Source of the DNA: WHSW01 sp963821025
Lineage (GTDB): Bacteria; Actinomycetota; Thermoleophilia; Solirubrobacterales; 70-9
NCBI GenBank assembly: GCA_963821025.1
Contig: CAWGCG010000003.1
Coordinates: forward strand, 496,001-560,000
Direction: 5' to 3'
DNA length: 64,000 nucleotides
Numbering within the stretch: position 1 is the first letter of the stretch; the number at the start of each line of letters is the position of its first letter. A program made the translations under genes and the position numbers. Of this stretch, positions 59,392 to 64,000 are shown one piece after another. Below the pieces are notes generated by a model. It ran no database searches, was not told the DNA's origin, and was given only the letters and a program-made list of their open reading frames with translations.

Positions 59392-60717
59392 ATGCATCTG
59401 GATAACTGGCTCTCGCAGCGCGCTCAGACCTGTCCCGACAGGACCGCCCTGGTGGCCGACGGGCTCTCCCTCTCCTACCAGGAGCTCGAGCGCGAAGCGA
59501 CAGCATCCGCCCGGCGGCTGGCGGCGCGCGGGGTCCGCCGCGGGGCGACCGTGGCGCTCACCCTCGGGTCCGGCGTCGACCACGTCGTCCTCCTGCACGC
59601 GCTGATGAAGCTCGGCGCCGTGGCCTATCCGCTCAACACCCGGCTCGCCGAGGGCGAGCTGCGAGCCGAGCTCGAGCGCGCGCAGCCGGCGCTGACGGTC
59701 AGCGCCAGTCCCGACCTCGGCCTGACCGAAGCCGACCTGCCGCTGCTCGGCGAGCACGACCTCGATGCGCTGCACTGCCGGATCCTGACCAGCGGCACCA
59801 GCGGTGGGCCGCGGCCGGTCGGGCTCACCTATGGCAACCACCTGTGGAGCGCGGTCGGCTCGGCCTTCAACCTCGGGGTCGAGCCGACCGACCGCTGGCT
59901 CTGCTGCCTGCCCCTATTCCATATCGGCGGGCTCTCGATCGTGATGCGCTCGGTCATCTACGGGACCACCGCAGTGGTTCACGACGGCTTCGACGTCGAC
60001 CGGGTCGCCGCCTCGCTCGAGGGTGACGGGGTGACGATGATCTCGGTGGTGGCGACCCAGCTCATCCGCCTGCTCGAAGCCGAGGTCGACCTGCTGCCGC
60101 TCCGCGCCGTGCTCGTCGGCGGGGGGCCGGTGCCCGATCAGGTCTTGAGCGAGGCTCTCGGTCGGGGGGCGAGCGTGGTCCAGACCTACGGGCTGACCGA
60201 GACGGCCTCCCAGGTCACGACGCTGGCGACGAGCGACGCCGAGCGCAAGCTCGGCTCGGCCGGGCGGCCGCTGCTCACCACCCACCTGAGGATCCAGGAG
60301 GAGGAGATCCTCGTCCAGGGGCCGACGGTGGCGCCCGGGGTCGCCGATGAGGACGGCTGGCTGCACACCGGTGACCTCGGCCGGATCGACGAGGAGGGCT
60401 TCCTCTACGTCACCGACCGGCTCGCGGACACGATCGTCAGCGGCGGCGAAAACGTGCTCCCGGCGGAGGTCGAGGAGGTGCTCCTGCGCCATCCCTCGGT
60501 GGCCGACGCTGCCGCGATCGGTCGCACCGACGCCGAGTGGCAGGAGGCGGTGACCGCTGTCGTCGTGCTGAGAAACGGCGCCGACGTCAGCGCCGAAGAG
60601 CTGCGCGACCATTGCCGCGCGGCGCTCGCCGGCTACAAGGTGCCGAAGCGGGTCGAGTTCGTCGGCGAGCTGCCGCGGACATCGTCGGGCAAGCTGATCA
60701 GGACGCAGCTTCGTTGA
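59392..60717 (+). CDS. menE: o-Succinylbenzoyl-CoA ligase
   Basis: 441 residues, acyl-CoA synthetase family. LTSGTSGGPRPVGLTYGNHL (P-loop), QTYGLTETASQVTTLA, DGWLHTGDLGRIDEEGF and a C-terminal Lys in SSGKLIRTQLR. Short N-terminal region, normal for MenE. Activates o-succinylbenzoate for MenB. ATG 59392 sits behind the bidirectional promoter. The stop overlaps the TTG of the next gene (TTGA). Confidence 0.9.
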   Translation: MHLDNWLSQRAQTCPDRTALVADGLSLSYQELEREATASARRLAARGVRRGATVALTLGSGVDHVVLLHALMKLGAVAYPLNTRLAEGELRAELERAQPALTVSASPDLGLTEADLPLLGEHDLDALHCRILTSGTSGGPRPVGLTYGNHLWSAVGSAFNLGVEPTDRWLCCLPLFHIGGLSIVMRSVIYGTTAVVHDGFDVDRVAASLEGDGVTMISVVATQLIRLLEAEVDLLPLRAVLVGGGPVPDQVLSEALGRGASVVQTYGLTETASQVTTLATSDAERKLGSAGRPLLTTHLRIQEEEILVQGPTVAPGVADEDGWLHTGDLGRIDEEGFLYVTDRLADTIVSGGENVLPAEVEEVLLRHPSVADAAAIGRTDAEWQEAVTAVVVLRNGADVSAEELRDHCRAALAGYKVPKRVEFVGELPRTSSGKLIRTQLR

Positions 60718-61103
60718 TCGATCACGCCGGACTCGCCCGCTGGCTCGACGACTACGTCGCCGCCTGGAAGAGCTACGACCGCGAGGCGATCGCCGCCCTG
60801 TTCGCAGCCGATGCGCGCTATCGCTACGACACCTATGACCCGTGGGTGGTCGGCGCCGAGGCGATCGCCGACGACTGGCTCGCCGACCGCGACGAGGCCG
60901 GCAGCTACGACGCCGCCTACGAGCCATTCGCGATCGAGGGCGAGCGCGCGGTCGCGGTCGGGACCAGCACCTACACCGCCGCCGACGGCTCGGTCGCCCG
61001 CGTCTACGACAACTGCTTCGTCATGCGCTTCGACGACGAGGGCCGTTGCTCGGAGTTCGTCGAGTACTACACCAAGCGACCGGGTGCCGAGCACCAGGGG
61101 TGA
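60714..61103 (+). CDS. SnoaL/NTF2-like protein coupled to menE
   Basis: 129 residues from TTG 60714, which overlaps the menE stop by four bases. HAGLARWLDDYVAAWKSYDR and AIAALFAADARYRYDTYDPW begin the fold; GTSTYTAADGSVARVYDNCF and EFVEYYTKRPGAEHQG end it. Tight coupling suggests a link to quinone synthesis, possibly a binding or cyclase helper, but no function is known. Confidence 0.8.
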   Translation: MIDHAGLARWLDDYVAAWKSYDREAIAALFAADARYRYDTYDPWVVGAEAIADDWLADRDEAGSYDAAYEPFAIEGERAVAVGTSTYTAADGSVARVYDNCFVMRFDDEGRCSEFVEYYTKRPGAEHQG

Positions 61104-61151
61104 TCGAGCATGAAGCGTCTGTCGAGCACCGACGCGTAGAGTCCTGCGGCC

Positions 61152-62159
61152 ATGGCGGAAGATGACAAGGTCTATTACGACGCCGACGCCGACCGCGATG
61201 CCCTCGCCGGCAAGACGATCGCGATCCTCGGCTACGGATCGCAGGGCCACGCCCACGCGCTGAACCTGAAGGAGTCGGGTCACGACGTCATCGTCGGGCT
61301 GCGGCCGGACTCCACCAGCCGTGCCGACGCCGAGGCGGCGGGGTTCGAGGTCCTCGACACGGCCGACGCCGCCAGCCGCGGCGACATCGTCATGGTCCTG
61401 TTGCCCGACGAGAAGCAGGGGGAGGTCTGGAACGCCGAGATCGCCGACGGCGTCTCCGAGGGCAACCTGCTGATGTTCGGGCACGGCTTCGCGATCCACT
61501 ACGGGGAGATCGAGCCGCCCGCCGGCGTCGACGTCGCCATGGTGGCGCCGAAGGGACCGGGCCACCTGGTTCGGCGTACGTTCGAGGAGGGCAAGGGGGT
61601 GCCCTGCCTGATGGCGATCCACCACGACGCCAGCGGCGGCGCTCGCGCGCAGGTGCTCGCCTATGCGAGCGCGATCGGCGGCGGGCGTGCCGGGATCATC
61701 GAGACGAGCTTCAAGGACGAGTGCGAGACCGATCTCTTCGGCGAGCAGGCGGTTTTGTGCGGCGGCGCCACCGAGCTGGTCAGGGCGGGGTTCGAGACCC
61801 TGGTCGAGGCGGGCTATGACCCGCGCCTCGCCTACTTCGAGACCCTGCACGAGCTCAAGCTGATCGTCGACCTGATGTATGAGAAGGGCGTCCAGGGGAT
61901 GCGCTACTCGATCTCGAACACGGCCGAGTACGGCGACATGACCCGGGGGCCGAAGGTGATCGGCCCCGAGGTGCGCGAGTCGATGAAGCGGGTGCTCGAC
62001 GAGATCCAATCGGGTGACTTCGCCCGTGAATGGATCGCCGAGAATCGTGCCGGCGCCGAGAACTTCAACCGCTTGCGCGACGAGGCCAAGGAGCATCAGA
62101 TCGAGTCGGTCGGCAAGGACCTGCGCTCGATGATGCCCTGGGTCGACCAGGAGTTCTAG
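61152..62159 (+). CDS. ilvC: Ketol-acid reductoisomerase
   Basis: 335 residues, class I. AILGYGSQGHAHALNLKESG (NADPH), VIVGLRPDSTSRADAEAAGF, APKGPGHLVRRTFEEGKGVP, and the Mg-binding knot with DLFGEQAVLCGG and EKGVQGMRYSISNTAEYGD. Second enzyme of branched-chain synthesis, acting after IlvBN, from which the men block separates it. TAGAGT at 61137-61142 is nine bases before ATG 61152. Confidence 0.96.
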   Translation: MAEDDKVYYDADADRDALAGKTIAILGYGSQGHAHALNLKESGHDVIVGLRPDSTSRADAEAAGFEVLDTADAASRGDIVMVLLPDEKQGEVWNAEIADGVSEGNLLMFGHGFAIHYGEIEPPAGVDVAMVAPKGPGHLVRRTFEEGKGVPCLMAIHHDASGGARAQVLAYASAIGGGRAGIIETSFKDECETDLFGEQAVLCGGATELVRAGFETLVEAGYDPRLAYFETLHELKLIVDLMYEKGVQGMRYSISNTAEYGDMTRGPKVIGPEVRESMKRVLDEIQSGDFAREWIAENRAGAENFNRLRDEAKEHQIESVGKDLRSMMPWVDQEF

Positions 62160-62178
62160 CCTTCACGAAGGGGGAGAG

Positions 62179-62799
62179 ATGGAAGCCGTAACGCCCAACC
62201 CGACGCCGTCACAGCCGACGCGATACCCGGTTCGCGTCGAGGCCGAGCGCCAGGACCGCTACCACCGCTTCCTGCCGCTGGTCAAGTGGTTGCTCGCGAT
62301 CCCGCACTACTTCGTCCTCTTCTTCTTGCTGATCGGCGTCTTCTTCGCCAAGATCGTCGCCTTCTTCGCGGTCCTGTTCACCGGCCGCTACCCGGAGGGG
62401 ATCTTCAGCTTCGTCACCGGTGTCCTCCGGTGGACGTGGAACGTGACCGCGTACGTCTACCTGCTCACCGATCGCTACCCGCCGTTCAGCCTCGAGGCCG
62501 ATCGCTCGTATCCGGCCAGCTTCGAGATCGAGTACCCGAGCGATGGCGTCGACCGCTGGCGCCCGCTGGTCCAGTGGCTGCTGATCATCCCCTACGCGCT
62601 GGTCGCCGCGGTGCTCACCTACTTGGCGGCGATCGTGGCCCTGATCGGGGTGTTCGTGATCCTGTTCACGGAGGAGCTCCCGGAGGGGATGTTCAAGCTG
62701 ATCCTGATCCCCTACCGGTGGCAGCTGCGTGCGAGCGCCTACGCCTTCTTCATGGTCACGCGCTACCCGCCGTTCGAATGGGACGAGCAGCAGCGCTGA
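62179..62799 (+). CDS. DUF4389-family membrane protein
   Basis: 206 residues with two similar halves, each having two membrane helices followed by a conserved Arg/Tyr-Pro motif: LLAIPHYFVLFFLLIGVFF with TGRYPEGIFSF, and LLIIPYALVAAVLTYLAAIV with LPEGMFKLILIPYRW. TDRYPPFSLE and VTRYPPFEWD close the halves. This is the DUF4389 duplication. GGGGGAGAG before ATG 62179. Function unknown. Its TGA and the next gene's stop form TGATCA. Confidence 0.85.
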   Translation: MEAVTPNPTPSQPTRYPVRVEAERQDRYHRFLPLVKWLLAIPHYFVLFFLLIGVFFAKIVAFFAVLFTGRYPEGIFSFVTGVLRWTWNVTAYVYLLTDRYPPFSLEADRSYPASFEIEYPSDGVDRWRPLVQWLLIIPYALVAAVLTYLAAIVALIGVFVILFTEELPEGMFKLILIPYRWQLRASAYAFFMVTRYPPFEWDEQQR

Positions 62800-63261
62800 T
62801 CACTCACCGAGCACCTTGATCACCAGCCGCTTGCGCCGTCGGCCGTCGAACTCGACGTAGAAGATCGCCTGCCAGGGGCCGAGGTCGAGCCTGCCCTCGG
62901 TCACCGGCACGATCACCTGGTGGTGGACGAGGAGATTCTTCAGGTGGGCATCGCCGTTGTCCTCGCCACCCCGATGGTGGCGGTAGTCGCCGGGATCGGG
63001 TGAGAGCTCGCGTGCCACCTCGTTCGCCGGCTCGCTCCACGACGGCGGTGCGAGCTTGTCGAGCCACTCGAGCGCATCCGCTTGGATCCCGGGCTCGTCG
63101 TCGTTGATCCAGACCGCGGCGGTGATGTGCATCGCCGAGATCAGCGCCATGCCCTCGGCGATCTGAGACTCGTCGACCGCAGCCTGGACCTCCTCGGTGA
63201 TCCTGATGAACTCGCGTCGCTGCGCGGTCTCGAAGGTGAGGTACTCGGTGTGGGCGTTCAT
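62800..63261 (-). CDS. yjbQ: YjbQ/UPF0047-family protein
   Basis: 153 residues. EFIRITEEVQAAVDESQIAE, ISAMHITAAVWINDDEPGIQ, NGDAHLKNLLVHHQVIVPV, GPWQAIFYVEFDGRRRKRLV. Three His residues form the conserved pocket. Some members have weak thiamine-phosphate synthase activity; the true role is unclear. ATG 63261 is preferred over TTG 63264; it overlaps the stop of the decayed cupin gene. Confidence 0.88.
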   Translation of the reverse strand: MNAHTEYLTFETAQRREFIRITEEVQAAVDESQIAEGMALISAMHITAAVWINDDEPGIQADALEWLDKLAPPSWSEPANEVARELSPDPGDYRHHRGGEDNGDAHLKNLLVHHQVIVPVTEGRLDLGPWQAIFYVEFDGRRRKRLVIKVLGE

Positions 63262-63604
63262 CAACCCTGGTCGATCGGGCGCGAGCGCCCCTGCTCGCCA
63301 TCGGGCAGCTTGCCGTCGCGCCCGACGTAGCCACCCTCGGCGCCGACCACGACGTAGACGGCGTCGGCGGGTCCACGGTTGCGAATCGAGCGCACGGTCT
63401 CGGCACGGGGTAGAGCTCCGTCGGCGCTCGTGGTAGTGGCGAAGGCCTCCCAGCGGCCGGGAGGACGATCGCGTTGACGCCGAATTCGCTCACCTCGAGC
63501 TGGCGACGGATCTTGCGGAAGCCGTAACCTTCGCCCAACCCGTCGAGGCTGGCGACGGTGTAGCCGTCGCCCTCGATCGGCTCCCTCGCCTCGTTCGGGC
63601 CCAC
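63261..63604 (-). pseudogene. Decayed cupin gene
   Basis: From GTG 63604 the frame reads PNEAREPIEGDGYTVASLDG, GEGYGFRKIRRQLEVSEFGV and NAIVLPA, then the cupin continues in other frames: HYHERR in one, then SIRNRGPADAVYVVVGAEGG and YVGRDGKLPDGE in another. The central beta-barrel between HYHE and the C-terminus is mostly deleted. TAGGGT (63612-63617, minus strand) seven bases before the GTG preserves a leaderless promoter, which probably now drives yjbQ. Confidence 0.7.
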
Positions 63605-63644
63605 CTCGAGCACCCTACACCGCGCCCGCTCCGACCCAAGCACG

Positions 63645-64000
63645 ATGAACCAAGCCCTTGCACGCATACCGGACGAGCTCAGGCCCGCCGACGGGCGCTT
63701 CGGTTGCGGGCCCTCGAAGGTCCGCCCCGAGGCGGTCGCCGCGCTCGCCGAGCGCGCCGACGTGATTGGCACCTCCCACCGCCAGCGGCCGGTGAAGGAC
63801 CTGGTCGGCCGGATTCGCCGCGGGGTCGCCGAGCTGCTGGGCGCTCCGGATGGATACGAGGTCGCGCTCGGCAACGGAGGCACGACCGCTTTCTGGGACG
63901 CCGCCGCCGCCTGCCTGATCCGCGAGCGCTCCCTGCACCTGAGCTATGGCGAGTTCTCGGGCAAGTTCGCGCAGGTGAGCCGGGGCGCGCCTTTCCTCGC
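63645..64000 (+). CDS. serC: Phosphoserine aminotransferase, 5' part
   Basis: First 118 residues, cut by the window end. PADGRFGCGPSKVRPEAVAA and DVIGTSHRQRPVKDLVGRIR, then NGGTTAFWDAAAACLI and LSYGEFSGKFAQVS match the actinobacterial SerC type. Converts phosphohydroxypyruvate to phosphoserine with PLP; supplies serine for CysE. ATG 63645 lies divergent from the cupin remnant with 40 bases between. Confidence 0.9.
   Translation, partial: MNQALARIPDELRPADGRFGCGPSKVRPEAVAALAERADVIGTSHRQRPVKDLVGRIRRGVAELLGAPDGYEVALGNGGTTAFWDAAAACLIRERSLHLSYGEFSGKFAQVSRGAPFL

Noticed and set aside
57609..59393. One 594-codon minus-strand gene covering menA and beyond
   Set aside because: The upstream half is an out-of-frame shadow of menB; menA begins at TTG 58493.
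62804..63883. 359-codon minus-strand frame
   Set aside because: It joins a real cupin stretch to out-of-frame yjbQ and serC shadows; the real content is the decayed cupin gene plus yjbQ.
1..64000. CRISPR arrays, rRNA, tRNA, riboswitches, complete insertion sequences, replication origin
   Set aside because: No regularly spaced repeats, no cloverleaf or rRNA-like sequence, no transposase with terminal repeats, and no DnaA-box cluster were seen.

Overview
This window comes from a very GC-rich bacterial chromosome. Its content points to an actinobacterium of the class Thermoleophilia (Solirubrobacterales-like). The signs are several SnoaL-like paralogues of the MSxENVEVVRR type, two secreted proteins with degenerate lysine/alanine repeats, type II NADH dehydrogenase, a full set of early menaquinone genes, a GatCAB amidotransferase, heavy use of GTG and TTG starts, and many starts placed 6-10 bases after a -10-like hexamer (apparently leaderless). 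The lineage is inferred from protein style; no rRNA or tRNA gene was seen.

Layout. Positions 1-4621 are core: nfo (cut by the window edge), gltX, an HDOD-LuxR regulator tail to tail with an atypical NarL-type response regulator, and a cysteine-free Rrf2 regulator. From 4622 to about 30.7 kb is a disturbed accessory region. It holds small orphan genes, a lipoprotein, an RTX-type repeat protein, a phage capsid fragment joined to a truncated MMPL transporter, truncated MacB and RibD/DHFR genes, DUF899, an MFS pump, and an operon built around an ECF sigma factor with a SnoaL tail (VOC, sigma, RidA, two SDRs, NmrA-like). After these come a decayed tyrosine integrase, CDF and GAP transporters, two RibD-like proteins, a K+ channel, SnoaL, VOC and cupin proteins, TauE and a decayed gamma-carbonic anhydrase. 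A 16-base direct repeat links the 3' end of rrf2 (4604-4619) to 18535-18550 near the integrase, so rrf2 looks like an attachment site for one or more islands.

From about 30.7 kb the window returns to core-like genes: cysK-cysE, pcrA, folD, a GMC oxidoreductase, gatC-gatA-(zincin)-gatB-ndh, a glycosyltransferase, a DUF6529-like membrane protein, sqdB with a TetR gene, and ilvB-ilvN. A men block (menF; menB-menA-menC-menD on the minus strand; menE divergent) lies between ilvBN and ilvC. The window ends with a DUF4389 protein, yjbQ, a decayed cupin gene and the 5' part of serC.

How the genes work together. Rrf2 plausibly controlled cysteine synthesis (cysK-cysE) before about 29 kb came to separate them. 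IlvBNC make the branched-chain amino-acid precursors. MenF, D, C, E, B and A carry chorismate to demethylmenaquinone, the quinone that the nearby NDH-2 would reduce. The sigma operon is the best candidate for a self-contained, poorly described stress or detoxification module. It is followed by a near-perfect SnoaL-sigma-type promoter in front of a truncated reading frame.
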